A stretch of DNA of 64,000 bases from Pleomorphomonas oryzae DSM 16300 (GTDB lineage: Bacteria > Pseudomonadota > Alphaproteobacteria > Rhizobiales > Pleomorphomonadaceae), in NCBI RefSeq assembly GCF_000422965.1, contig NZ_AUHB01000004.1, positions 310,001-374,000 on the forward strand, written 5' to 3'. Below, in pieces: positions 9,764-20,015 of the stretch. Position 1 is the stretch's first letter, and each line of letters begins with the position of its first letter. Below the pieces are notes generated by a model that made no database searches, was not told the origin of the DNA, and was given only the letters and a program-made list of their open reading frames with translations. A program made the translations under genes and the position numbers.

Positions 9764-10077
9764 GGATGGGAATCTCTGAACAGCATCAACAAAGTCTTAC
9801 CATTGCTCAGCCGGGGAACTTCATAAGTATTACCATTTAATGGGATCGGAAAATTCATAATTCCTAACGGCCATTCACCGCGAAAAAGCCGAAGAAGCGC
9901 CATTTCCGCCAAGCTACTGTAAATGCGGCGCCAGCATGGCTAACAACCAGTAAAGAGGGATGCGCCGCGGGTTAACAAAAACCTGACGGAAAGGCAAAAA
10001 TTGCCGTTTATCTCGGAACGAGGCCTTCAACCGGCACTGATACAAACCAGGCAATCGCGTTCCGGAGTTCCTGCAAG
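9764..10077. other. Intergenic region between divergent genes
   Basis: About 314 bases, more AT-rich than the surrounding genes, between a minus-strand and a plus-strand gene, so it should carry promoters for both. I recognise no conserved RNA, operator or repeat in it. Confidence 0.5.
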
Positions 10078-10398
10078 ATGAAACGCCTTCTCGTCGCCGC
10101 GGCAGCCGCTTCCCTCCTCGTTGCCGCTTCTTCCACCGGGGCCTTCGCCTTCAACATGAACGTTCCGAAGTCGGTGGTCATGGCAGCCATATCGGCGCCG
10201 ACCGTCAGCTCCACCGAGCGGACCTTCGTTTTCCCGCCGCTCACCTTCCTGTCGGTGGCCGGCGATTACGCCGCCCGTGTCCGCACCGAGGTGATCGACG
10301 TATTCGCTCCCGGCATCTTCAGCGGCATCGGTGCTGCTTATCATCGCGCCCTCGGCGCGCCGGCTACCTCCGCCGTACCGAACGTCGTCGCCATCTGA
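10078..10398 (+). CDS. Small secreted hypothetical protein
   Basis: A 106-residue protein whose first ~24 residues (MKRLL, Ala-rich core, ending STGAFA) form a Sec signal peptide with an AxA-type cleavage site; the mature part is ~80 residues with no Cys and no recognisable domain. A GGAG about 12 bases upstream may be its ribosome binding site, and a strong terminator follows 77 bases after the stop. Codon use is GC3-rich like the neighbours. I do not recognise the family. A minus-strand frame overlaps it but lacks a signal peptide or terminator and was not preferred. Confidence 0.6.
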   Translation: MKRLLVAAAAASLLVAASSTGAFAFNMNVPKSVVMAAISAPTVSSTERTFVFPPLTFLSVAGDYAARVRTEVIDVFAPGIFSGIGAAYHRALGAPATSAVPNVVAI

Positions 10399-10474
10399 TC
10401 GTCTGGACCGGCCGCAGGAACGCGAGCGGCCGCAACGGGCGATGACGACAGATGCTAGACCTTCCGACAAGTGG

Positions 10475-10498
10475 CCCCAGCGGTTCGTTCCGCTGGGG
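10475..10498 (+). terminator. Rho-independent terminator
   Basis: Perfect 9-bp GC-rich stem (ccccagcgg / ccgctgggg), 6-nt loop ttcgtt, followed by ttgcttgcttt. It would end the small secreted-protein transcript. Confidence 0.8.
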
Positions 10499-10659
10499 TT
10501 GCTTGCTTTGGAACACCGCTGGTCGAGCTTTCGCCTCGCATTTCATGACGAGAGGCGGGAACCCCAGCCCAGGCATCTCCTTTTCGATCAGAGTGTTCCC
10601 TCTCGCTGGGAAATGCTCTAGGGTCCGCCTCATTCCATCGTCCGCATTCGAGGCGAACC

Positions 10660-10944
10660 ATGCATTATGTCGTCAATTGCATCGACAAGGTGGGGCTTCT
10701 CCCCGTCCGGCAGGCCAACCGCGCTGCCCATCTCGACTACGTTAAAGCCAACGCCGACACGATCCTGGTTGGCGGCCCCTATCTCGACGAAGCCGGCAAC
10801 ATGATCGGCTCGCTGCTGATCACCGAGGCTGTCGACCTCAAGACGCTGCAGACCGTGCTGGCCGAGGACCCTTATGCCCGCGCCGGCCTGTTCGAAAGTG
10901 TTGACATCAAGCCATGGAAATGGGTGATCGGCGCGCCCGGCTGA
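10660..10944 (+). CDS. YciI family protein
   Basis: A 94-residue cytoplasmic protein of the YciI-like ferredoxin-fold family. It begins MHYVVNCIDK and contains the family pattern around RAAHLDYVKANA and ILVGGPYLDE, with a conserved His and Asp that are thought to form an active site. Function in the family is largely unknown. GAGG lies eight bases upstream of the ATG. An EVE-domain gene follows after 31 bases and a methyltransferase gene overlaps that one, so the three probably form one operon. Confidence 0.85.
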   Translation: MHYVVNCIDKVGLLPVRQANRAAHLDYVKANADTILVGGPYLDEAGNMIGSLLITEAVDLKTLQTVLAEDPYARAGLFESVDIKPWKWVIGAPG

Positions 10945-10975
10945 CGCCGCCGCCACGCCGCAACAGGGAGCGCCC

Positions 10976-11389
10976 ATGGCCCACTGGCTGTTCAAGTCCG
11001 AACCTTTCAAGTTCTCTTTTGCCGACCTCAAGGCACGGGGCGCGGCCGGTACCGAATGGGATGGCGTGCGCAATTATCTCGCCCGCAACAACATGCGAGC
11101 GATGCAGGTAGGCGATCAGGGCTTTTTCTATCACTCCAACGAGGGCCTCGCCGTTGTCGGCATCTGCGAGGTGGCCGCCCTCTCCCACCCCGACAGCACC
11201 ACCAATGATCCGCGTTGGGACTGTGTCGACGTGCGAGCGATCCGCGACCTCAAGCGTCCGGTCACGCTGGCCGAGATCAAGGCCGAGCCCTCGCTGTCCA
11301 AGATGAGCCTGGTCACCTCGATGCGCCTTTCGGTGCAGCCGGTGACCGACGAGGAGTGGTATATCGTCCTCGCCATGGCCGAGCGGTGA
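10976..11389 (+). CDS. EVE domain-containing protein
   Basis: A 137-residue single-domain EVE protein, a PUA-like fold related to YTH and ASCH domains. The start AHWLFKSEP and the segment WDGVRNYLARNNMRAMQVGDQGFFYHS are typical of bacterial homologues of human THYN1. EVE domains bind modified cytosine or adenine bases and sometimes occur with restriction systems; the stand-alone housekeeping form has no settled role. Its TGA overlaps the GTG start of the next gene (GTGA), which indicates translational coupling with the methyltransferase. Confidence 0.92.
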   Translation: MAHWLFKSEPFKFSFADLKARGAAGTEWDGVRNYLARNNMRAMQVGDQGFFYHSNEGLAVVGICEVAALSHPDSTTNDPRWDCVDVRAIRDLKRPVTLAEIKAEPSLSKMSLVTSMRLSVQPVTDEEWYIVLAMAER

Positions 11390-12039
11390 CCGACCTTTCC
11401 CGCGAGCGCGCATTCATTTTGCGCGAAACCCGTTCCAAGGCGCCGCCGCTGGTGCCGGAGATCCGCTTGCGGCTCGCCGACGAGGCGATGGACCTTTGGC
11501 AGGCGACCGAGACCGACCTCGGCCGCGCCGGTCTGCCCCCACCGTTCTGGGCCTTTGCCTGGGCCGGCGGTCAGGCCCTCGCCCGTTACGTGCTCGACCA
11601 TCCCGATATCGTTCGCGGTGCCCGCGTGCTCGATTTCGCCGCCGGCTCTGGTGTGGTCGGCATCGCCGCCAAGCTCGCCGGCGCCCGTGAGGTGGTCGCC
11701 GCCGACATCGACACCTACGCCCGCGCTGCCATCCTGATCAACGCCGCCGACAACGGCATAGTGTTGAGCGCACCGGACACCGACTTTCTCGACTGTGGCG
11801 CCGCCGGCTTCGATCTCGTGCTGGCCGGCGACGTTTTCTACGAGCGGCCGATGGCCGTGCGTGTCGAGCCCTTCCTGCGCGCTGCCCAATCGGCCGGTGC
11901 CGCCGTGTTGTTTGGCGATCCCGGTCGTACCTATTTGCCCGCCGCCGGCATCGAGCCGCTGGCAAGCTACGAGGTAGCCGTGCCCCGCGCCATCGAGGAT
12001 CGCGACGTCAAAACGACCCGCGTCTGGCGCTTCATCTGA
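11386..12039 (+). CDS. Class I SAM methyltransferase resembling ETF-beta lysine methyltransferase (METTL20-like)
   Basis: A 217-residue methyltransferase with SAM motif [16 protein letters not shown]. The blocks [41 protein letters not shown] and TTRVWRF match my memory of human ETFBKMT (METTL20), which trimethylates lysines in the beta subunit of electron transfer flavoprotein; an Agrobacterium homologue has the same activity. No etfB gene lies in the window, so the substrate is inferred. The GTG start overlapping the EVE stop removes about 57 spurious upstream codons. Older annotation may call it ribosomal protein L11 methyltransferase-like. Confidence 0.82.
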   Translation: MTDLSRERAFILRETRSKAPPLVPEIRLRLADEAMDLWQATETDLGRAGLPPPFWAFAWAGGQALARYVLDHPDIVRGARVLDFAAGSGVVGIAAKLAGAREVVAADIDTYARAAILINAADNGIVLSAPDTDFLDCGAAGFDLVLAGDVFYERPMAVRVEPFLRAAQSAGAAVLFGDPGRTYLPAAGIEPLASYEVAVPRAIEDRDVKTTRVWRFI

Positions 12040-12166
12040 GCAAGCCTCGGCATCGTCGCCGCGCCAATTAGCCGGGCGGCTAATGGATTTACGTGTTTTG
12101 CCGGACCATAGTGCAGCCGATTGGCGTGGGGACGAGGGGGAGCCCTGCGCGATGGAGGTGTCACAT

Positions 12167-14113
<1,947 letters not shown>

Positions 14114-14121
14114 TAACAAAG

Positions 14122-14150
14122 GGGGCGGCCCATGCCGCCCCGCTGTTTTT
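14122..14150 (+). terminator. Rho-independent terminator after acs
   Basis: Eight-base-pair stem (ggggcggc / gccgcccc) with a ccat loop, then gctgttttt. It lies nine bases after the acs stop and between convergent genes. Confidence 0.85.
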
Positions 14151-14180
14151 CGCGAAGTGTGTAAAATTCCGCCGGATACG

Positions 14181-15158
14181 TCAGCCACCACCGATCAGGA
14201 TGCCGGCGGCAAGTACCAACGCACCGCCAATCACCACCTGAATCACCGCCCGGAAGAACGGCGTTTCCATATAGCGGTTCTGGATGCCGGCGATCGCCCA
14301 AAGCTCAATGAAGACGATACAGAGCGCAATCGCCGTCGCCAGATGGAAATTGGGGACCAGATAGGGCAGCGCATGACCAAGGCCACCGAGCGCTGTCATG
14401 ATACCGGAGGCAAGGCCGCGCTTGATCGGCGAGCCGCGGCCGGAGATGACGCCGTCGTCGTGGGCGGCTTCGGTGAAGCCCATGGAAATGCCTGCTCCCA
14501 CCGAGGCGGCCAACGCCACCTGGAAGGTGGTCCAGGAGTTCTGCGTGGCAAAGGCGGTCGCGAAGATCGGCGCCAAGGTGGACACCGAGCCATCCATCAG
14601 CCCGGCGAGACCCGGCTGCACGTAGGTGAGGATGAACTGGCGACGGGCGACCATCGCCTCCTCTTGCTCCGCCGATGGCCCGACATTCTCCTCGCGGGCA
14701 GCCTCGGCGCCTTCCATATGGTGGCGTTCCTGCTCGGCGAGATCTCCGAGCAGGCGGCGGGCACCGGCATCCGAGACCCGCTTGGCCGCCTCCAGATAGA
14801 ATTTATAGGCCTGCGCCTCCATGCGCGCCGCTTCTTCGCGAATACGCTCGACCCCCAGATTTTCGACCAACCACACCGGCTGGCGGGCATAGTAACCGGC
14901 CACATGTTCGCGCCGGATCAATGGGATCACCGGCCCGAACAGCCGCTGGTGCTCGGCGATCAGGAAGCGGCGATGGCCGTCTTCGTCCTTGACCATGTCA
15001 TCGAACATCGCCGCCGTCGCGGGAAAGTCCTTGCGCAGCTTTTCAGCATAACTCGCATAGATGCGGGCGTCGTCCTCTTCGCTGGAGATGGCCAGCGCCA
15101 GGATCTCCTGCTCGTTGAGGTCGGAAAACCGACGGCGGTTGCCAAGTGAATTGAACAT
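14181..15158 (-). CDS. mbfA: Membrane-bound ferritin / iron exporter MbfA (erythrin-VIT1 fusion)
   Basis: A 325-residue protein in which an N-terminal rubrerythrin-like four-helix domain (~1-165, with Glu-rich iron-ligand helices SEEDDARIYASYAE, MEAQAYKFYLEAAK and AEQERHH) is joined to a C-terminal VIT1/CCC1 membrane transporter (~190-325). MbfA of Bradyrhizobium and Agrobacterium exports Fe2+ and protects against iron and peroxide stress. The ATG has GAGGAA six bases upstream, inside the end of the sensor-kinase gene. It starts only 10 bases after that gene, so it is very probably the last gene of the PepSY/cytochrome/two-component operon. No separate promoter is visible. Confidence 0.9.
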   Translation of the reverse strand: MFNSLGNRRRFSDLNEQEILALAISSEEDDARIYASYAEKLRKDFPATAAMFDDMVKDEDGHRRFLIAEHQRLFGPVIPLIRREHVAGYYARQPVWLVENLGVERIREEAARMEAQAYKFYLEAAKRVSDAGARRLLGDLAEQERHHMEGAEAAREENVGPSAEQEEAMVARRQFILTYVQPGLAGLMDGSVSTLAPIFATAFATQNSWTTFQVALAASVGAGISMGFTEAAHDDGVISGRGSPIKRGLASGIMTALGGLGHALPYLVPNFHLATAIALCIVFIELWAIAGIQNRYMETPFFRAVIQVVIGGALVLAAGILIGGG

Positions 15159-15168
15159 CGTTTCCTCA

Positions 15169-16566
15169 TCAATGGGCGAAGGCGAAGCGGACACTGCAAC
15201 CTTCGCCCGGAGCGGAGCGAATGGAAAGTGCAGCCCCATGCAGTTCGGCAATCCGCTCGACGATGGTAAGGCCAAGGCCGAGCGACCCCGATGCCTTCAC
15301 GCGACCGAATTCGCCCTGCACTTCGCAAGGAACAAAACCTGAGCCGTTGTCGGAGACAGTGAGACTGCCATCCTCACTGACCACTACGAGAATATCGACG
15401 CCGCGGCCAGCGTGCTTCAGGCTGTTCTCTATCAGATTTCGCACCACATTCTGTATCAGCGAAGGTACCAACTCCACCTTCACCGCCCCTCCACCTTCGA
15501 AGGCAATGGTCGAGCCCCGATCGATGACGAGAGGCGCCATGTCGGCAACCATACCGGCGGCGAGATCGGCAAGGTCGGTTTCAACAAAAGCGGCGTCATC
15601 CACGACATCGAGACGAGCCAGCGCCGTCAGCTGTTCTAGAATATGCGACAGGCGCTCGATATCGGCCTGGGCCCGGCGAGCACGGGGATCGTTGATCCTG
15701 TCGAGCTCAAGGCGCAAGACCGCCAGCGGCGTTCGTATCTCATGGGCGACGGCCGCCGAAAATACCTTTTGAGCCTTCACCATCTCGGCGGTGCGCGCAA
15801 ACAGCCGGTTGATCGCTTCGACAAAACCGGCGATTTCCTTAGGCATCGCGTCGTCGATCGCCAGGGGCACCGGAGAGCGAGGGTCGATGGCATCGGCCGC
15901 TCGGGCCGCCGCCGACACAGGCCGGAGCGCCGTGCTGATCGAGAATATGCTGGCGCCGATTGTCAGGGCCAGCATCAGTCCCATCGGCACCAACATGTGA
16001 TCGATCATTTCGCCGGTCAGGATGGCGGCGAGGAAATCGTCCGGGTCGTGAAGGACCGCCACATCGACAAGCACCCGCTCGCCATCGATGAGGAAGGCAC
16101 GGCCACCAGCAACGCTGAGCGGCTTGCCCGGTTCGATCATTCGATGCCAGTCATCCGGCGCCTCTTCCGATGGGGGGAGGAAATGCTCTTCGCACTCTTC
16201 GCCACAGTTGGAGTAGACGGCCCGCCCCTCCTCGGTGCGGATACGCACGAAGGTGGCAGGCGGCAGATGGTTGGCAAGATTGCCATCGTCATGGATCAGA
16301 CCGGCGTCATCGGCCTCGTCGACAACACCACTATAACGGCTGAGAACCGGCGCTTTCGGGTCGATCGTCAAGACCCCGGCCACGCGATGGATGGATGCGG
16401 CGATCGCCTCGGTCTCCCGTTCGATCAGGATATAGCCGAGTTCCTGGTCGTCGAACCAATAGCGAGAGAAGATCTGGGCCACTTGCAGCAGCATGGCCAG
16501 GAAAGCGAAAATCAGAATGCGTCGGGCAACCAATCCGGCAAGCCGCTTGCGCCGGCGTCCGCTCAT
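15169..16566 (-). CDS. Sensor histidine kinase with Cys/Glu-rich periplasmic domain
   Basis: A 465-residue inner-membrane kinase. TM1 is at about residues 15-35, a periplasmic domain runs to ~190, TM2 is at ~190-212, then HAMP, HisKA with phospho-acceptor His275 in AVAHEIRTPL, and HATPase_c with N, G1 and G2 boxes (NLIENSLKHA, DNGSGF, GLGLTIVE). The periplasmic domain carries NCGEECEEH at residues 120-128 and other acidic patches, a plausible metal site. Its ATG overlaps the TGA of the response-regulator gene (ATGA). mbfA downstream suggests an iron or redox signal; that is inference. Confidence 0.9.
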   Translation of the reverse strand: MSGRRRKRLAGLVARRILIFAFLAMLLQVAQIFSRYWFDDQELGYILIERETEAIAASIHRVAGVLTIDPKAPVLSRYSGVVDEADDAGLIHDDGNLANHLPPATFVRIRTEEGRAVYSNCGEECEEHFLPPSEEAPDDWHRMIEPGKPLSVAGGRAFLIDGERVLVDVAVLHDPDDFLAAILTGEMIDHMLVPMGLMLALTIGASIFSISTALRPVSAAARAADAIDPRSPVPLAIDDAMPKEIAGFVEAINRLFARTAEMVKAQKVFSAAVAHEIRTPLAVLRLELDRINDPRARRAQADIERLSHILEQLTALARLDVVDDAAFVETDLADLAAGMVADMAPLVIDRGSTIAFEGGGAVKVELVPSLIQNVVRNLIENSLKHAGRGVDILVVVSEDGSLTVSDNGSGFVPCEVQGEFGRVKASGSLGLGLTIVERIAELHGAALSIRSAPGEGCSVRFAFAH

Positions 16567-17264
16567 GGCGCCGCCTCGCCGGCATCCTCGGCAAGGCATT
16601 CCCGCATCAGATAACCAAGGCCGCGCACCGTGGCGATCTCAACGCCGCTGGCAAGGCCTTCGAGCCGCTTGCGCAGACGCGAAACGGCAAGGTCGAGCGC
16701 ATTGGTGGTGAGCTCGCTATCATAGTCGGACAATGTCGTCTCCAACCGGCGGCGCGGCACCAGACGGCCGACATCGCGCATCAGCGCCTCGCAGAGCGCC
16801 CTTTCGCGCGGCGGCAAGGCAATCGCTTCGCCATTGGCGCTCAGAAGGGCGGTTGCCGGATCATAGGTGAGCTGGCCGGCGACCAGCACCGGCTGCAACG
16901 CCGTCGGCGATCGTCGCAGCATGGCCCGGCATCGCGCCAGGAACTCGCGGTGGTGAAAGGGTTTGACCAGATAATCGTCGGCACCGGCGTCGAGGCCGGC
17001 AATGCGTTCCTCGACGGTGCCACGGGCGGTGATGATCAGCACCGGCGTTACGTCGGCGGCGCGACGGATCGCTCGCAACAGATCCAGCCCATCGCCATCC
17101 GGCAGGCCGAGATCGAGGAGGATCAGATCGAAGTCGGTCGCGGCAATTGCCGCTTCCGCCTCAGTCAATGTACCAACCGCATCGAGGCGCCAGCCAGCCT
17201 CGCGCACTGCTTCTCCAAGCAGGGCTGCGAGGCGGGCACTGTCCTCGACCAGAAGAAGACGCAT
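16563..17264 (-). CDS. OmpR/PhoB-family response regulator
   Basis: A 233-residue regulator. The receiver domain has the acidic pair E7 and D8, phospho-acceptor Asp51 in LLDLGLPDGDG, Thr79 and Lys101 (LVKPF); a winged-helix Trans_reg_C domain follows (TNALDLAVSRLRKRL, TVRGLGYL). It would bind DNA as a dimer when phosphorylated by the adjacent kinase. Its ATG overlaps the upstream cytochrome stop by one base (TGATG) and its stop overlaps the kinase start, so the operon is tightly coupled. The layout resembles QseB/PmrA-type systems. Confidence 0.93.
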   Translation of the reverse strand: MRLLLVEDSARLAALLGEAVREAGWRLDAVGTLTEAEAAIAATDFDLILLDLGLPDGDGLDLLRAIRRAADVTPVLIITARGTVEERIAGLDAGADDYLVKPFHHREFLARCRAMLRRSPTALQPVLVAGQLTYDPATALLSANGEAIALPPRERALCEALMRDVGRLVPRRRLETTLSDYDSELTTNALDLAVSRLRKRLEGLASGVEIATVRGLGYLMRECLAEDAGEAAP

Positions 17265-17812
17265 CAGGCGCGCTTTCTACCCGTCACCATCGACCAGACC
17301 AAATTCTCCCGGTGGCGCAGGCTTTCTAGGATGGCGGCAGCCGCATGGACCAGCGCCAGCACCATGATGGCGTTGGCAAAGCCCCCATGCAACTCCTCAA
17401 GCCACTCTTCTCCCCAGAAGGCGTCGAGCGTGGTCATCCAGCCGGTAATTCCAGTGGCCAGCAACAAGACCATGAGGGCCAGCATCATCACCGCAGCGGC
17501 CGGATTATGGCCGATGTGGCGCGGCTCCTCGCGCCGGACGAGCGCCTTGAGGTAGGGAACGAGGCGTGACGGCGTCGGAAAGAAATCCGAGAAGCGGGCA
17601 TAGCGCGTGCCGACAAAGCCCCAAATGAGCCTGATCACCACGGCTCCGATCACCACATAGCCGACGTAGCGATGATAAAGCCGACCCGGCTTGAGAACGA
17701 ACAGATTCAGGCAGACGGCTATCACCACCGTCCAGTGGAAGAGGCGGACGACCGGATCCCAGACCCGGACCGTCCGCGGCGGCGTGCTGCCGCCAGCGGA
17801 CGCATCAGTCAT
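17264..17812 (-). CDS. Cytochrome b561-type membrane protein
   Basis: A 182-residue di-haem cytochrome b of the Cytochrom_B561 / Ni-Fe hydrogenase cytochrome b subunit family. It begins with a short cytosolic leader, then VWDPVVRLFHW, which contains a ligand His, followed by four membrane helices with further candidate haem His residues in LYHRYVGY, ELHGGFAN and LALVHAAAA. Such proteins pass electrons across the inner membrane; the donor is unknown. The ATG at 17812 was preferred over an upstream extension that runs into the PepSY gene. Four bases separate it from the PepSY stop. Confidence 0.88.
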   Translation of the reverse strand: MTDASAGGSTPPRTVRVWDPVVRLFHWTVVIAVCLNLFVLKPGRLYHRYVGYVVIGAVVIRLIWGFVGTRYARFSDFFPTPSRLVPYLKALVRREEPRHIGHNPAAAVMMLALMVLLLATGITGWMTTLDAFWGEEWLEELHGGFANAIMVLALVHAAAAILESLRHRENLVWSMVTGRKRA

Positions 17813-17816
17813 GGTG

Positions 17817-18104
17817 TCAGTTCTGGCCCGTCTCGTCGCCGGCCTTCTCGCCGGTGGACGGGTTGAACAGCACTTCGGCCTTCTTGCCATTCTTGTCGAA
17901 GGCGTAGACCTCGTAGCAGGTTCCTTCCACCTTCACCTTTTTGATCTTGGTGTAGCCGGCGGCCTCAGCCTTGGCCTTGACGGCATCGATGCTCAGCCAG
18001 GTATCCTTGGCAGCATCGGTGCACTTGGCGTTTTCGTCATCGGCAAAGGCGGCGACAGGGGTCAGCACGACGGCGAATGCGACGGCAATCAGGGAGGTCT
18101 TCAT
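17817..18104 (-). CDS. Small periplasmic PepSY-domain protein
   Basis: A 95-residue exported protein. The signal peptide is MKTSLIAVAF through AAFA; the mature part is one PepSY domain (DAVKAKAEAAGYTKIKKVKV, then YEVYAFDKNGKKAEVLFNPSTG) with two Cys (KCTDA and EGTCYE) that could form a disulfide. Small PepSY proteins beside cytochrome b561 and two-component genes are common in proteobacteria, and some bind signals or modulate the kinase; no precise role is established. GAGGAA lies seven bases upstream of the ATG. It is the first gene of the five-gene operon that ends with mbfA. Confidence 0.9.
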   Translation of the reverse strand: MKTSLIAVAFAVVLTPVAAFADDENAKCTDAAKDTWLSIDAVKAKAEAAGYTKIKKVKVEGTCYEVYAFDKNGKKAEVLFNPSTGEKAGDETGQN

Positions 18105-18122
18105 AAACGGTTCCTCGAAAAA

Positions 18123-18151
18123 CGGGCCGGCGCGTTGATCGCGCCGGCCCG
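18123..18151 (-). promoter_or_regulatory. Terminator-like hairpin in the leader of the PepSY operon (candidate attenuator)
   Basis: Perfect 12-bp GC-rich stem (18123-18134 with 18140-18151) and a 5-nt loop. On the minus strand it is followed at once by five T residues (18122-18118) and then the GAGGAA ribosome site and ATG of the PepSY gene. Only 18 bases separate the stem from the start codon, so transcription of the operon must pass through it. It could be an attenuator or a second terminator for purH. Confidence 0.7.
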
Positions 18152-18263
18152 CCAACCTTGGATCGAGAAACCTGTCGACTTCCTGTCGGAGGAGCGGATT
18201 GCCGCTGCCCCCCAAGGCGTTCCGCGGAAAGTTTGGCTTCGGCCCTCCGCAAAACACAGCTTA

Positions 18264-18292
18264 ATAACAAGGGACTAGATCGATCCCTTATT
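18264..18292 (-). terminator. Possible purH terminator
   Basis: Short stem (aaggga / tccctt, extended by two A-T pairs past a mismatch) with a 9-nt loop, 20 bases after the purH stop; the minus strand continues TTGTTATT. It is weaker than the hairpin at 18123-18151. Confidence 0.4.
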
Positions 18293-18311
18293 CTTCGAGA
18301 AGCGTTTCATT

Positions 18312-19901
18312 CTAGTGCCGGAAGTGGCGCATGCCGGTGAACACCATGGCAATGCCAGCCTTGTCAGCGGCCGCGATCACCTCGGCGTCGTGGATGGAGC
18401 CACCCGGCTGGATGGCCGCGGTGGCGCCGGCGGCAATCGCCGATTCAAGACCATCAGCGAAGGGGAAGAAAGCATCGGATGCGACCACCGATCCCTTGGC
18501 CAGCGACTCCGGTAACCCGGCCGTTTCCGCCGCTTCGCCAGCCCGAATGGCCGCGATGCGGGACGAATCGACGCGGTTCATCTGGCCGGCACCAATGCCG
18601 GCGGTGGCGCCATCCTTCACGTAGACGATGGCATTGGACTTCACGTGCTTGCAGACCTTGAAGGCGAGCAGCAGATCGGCAAGCTCGGCATCGGTCGGCA
18701 CACGTTTGGTCACCACCTTGAGGTCGGCGGCCGTGACGACGCCGTTGTCGCGCGACTGGACGAGCAGACCACCGGCCACCGTCTTGGCGGTGATGCCCGG
18801 CGCCTTCGGGTCGGGCAGACCGCCGGTGACCAGAAGACGCAGGTTCTTCTTGGCGCCCACGATGGCGATCGCCTCATCGGTGGCCGACGGCGCGATGATC
18901 ACTTCGGTGAAGATTTCGACGATCTTCTTGGCCGTGTCGGCATCGAGCGTGCCGTTCAGCGCCACGATGCCGCCGTAGGCCGATACCGGATCGCAGCGGT
19001 GCGCCTTGGTATAGGCCTCGAGCAGCGTCGCGCCGGTGGCGACGCCGCAGGGGTTGGCGTGCTTGATGATGGCGACGGCCGGCACCGCCCGGTCGAACTC
19101 GGCCACCAGCTCGAAAGCGGCGTCGGTGTCGTTGATGTTGTTATAGGAGAGCACCTTGCCCTGAAGCTGCGTCGCCGTCGACACGCCCGGCCGGATCTCC
19201 GTCGAACGGTAGAACCGCGCCCACTGGTGCGGGTTCTCGCCGTAGCGCATGTCCTCGGCCAGCTTGCCGCCTATGGCGACGAAATCGCCGGTCTTGCCGC
19301 CGAGCACGCTGGCAAACCAGCCAGAGATCGCCGCGTCATAGGCACCGGTACGGGCATAGGCCTTGGCGGCAAGGCGGCGGCGCGTGTCGAAGGTAACGCC
19401 CCCCTGATCCATTTCAGCAATGACGCTGTCATAATCGGCCGGTTCCACCAGAACCGTAACATAGGCATGGTTCTTCGAGGCGGCGCGGATCATCGCCGGA
19501 CCGCCGATATCGATATTTTCGATGGTCTCGTCATAGCCGGCGCCGCGAGCGATCGTCTCCTCGAAGGGGTAGAGATTGACCACCAGGATATCGATGGGGA
19601 GGATGCCGTGGTCGGCCATCGCCTTGGCATGACCGGCGTCGTCGCGAACGGCGAGAAGGCCGCCGTGCACCTTGGGATGCAGCGTCTTGACGCGGCCGTC
19701 CATGATCTCCGGGAAACCGGTGAAATCGGCCACTTCGGTGACGGGAATGCCGGCCTCGCTCAAAAGCTTCTTCGACCCGCCGGTGGTCAGCAGTTCGACG
19801 CCGCGGTCCGCGAGGGCGCGAGCGAACTCGATGAGGCCCGTCTTGTCGGAAACGGAAAGCAGCGCGCGCTTGGGAGCGACGCGATCGGGATGGCCAGCCA
19901 T
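18312..19901 (-). CDS. purH: Bifunctional AICAR transformylase / IMP cyclohydrolase
   Basis: Catalyses the last two steps of de novo IMP synthesis. The N-terminal MGS-like cyclohydrolase domain (~1-200) has [11 protein letters not shown] and the TTGGSKK loop; the C-terminal AICARFT domain (~200-529) has RYGENPHQ and the catalytic KHANPCG. The 529-residue length is normal. GGAG lies about nine bases upstream of the ATG. It lies downstream of the heparinase-like, rsmB and htpX genes on the same strand, with a 114-base gap that could hold its own promoter. Identification is secure. Confidence 0.97.
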   Translation of the reverse strand: MAGHPDRVAPKRALLSVSDKTGLIEFARALADRGVELLTTGGSKKLLSEAGIPVTEVADFTGFPEIMDGRVKTLHPKVHGGLLAVRDDAGHAKAMADHGILPIDILVVNLYPFEETIARGAGYDETIENIDIGGPAMIRAASKNHAYVTVLVEPADYDSVIAEMDQGGVTFDTRRRLAAKAYARTGAYDAAISGWFASVLGGKTGDFVAIGGKLAEDMRYGENPHQWARFYRSTEIRPGVSTATQLQGKVLSYNNINDTDAAFELVAEFDRAVPAVAIIKHANPCGVATGATLLEAYTKAHRCDPVSAYGGIVALNGTLDADTAKKIVEIFTEVIIAPSATDEAIAIVGAKKNLRLLVTGGLPDPKAPGITAKTVAGGLLVQSRDNGVVTAADLKVVTKRVPTDAELADLLLAFKVCKHVKSNAIVYVKDGATAGIGAGQMNRVDSSRIAAIRAGEAAETAGLPESLAKGSVVASDAFFPFADGLESAIAAGATAAIQPGGSIHDAEVIAAADKAGIAMVFTGMRHFRH

Positions 19902-20015
19902 GGGGATTTCTCCGGAAGTGGGGATGGCCGCGCGATAGCACGAAAGGCCGCCGCGCGGAACCCGCGCCCAATCGATTTGGGACGGCTATCGCCGCTTTCT
20001 TCGCGAAAATCGTTA

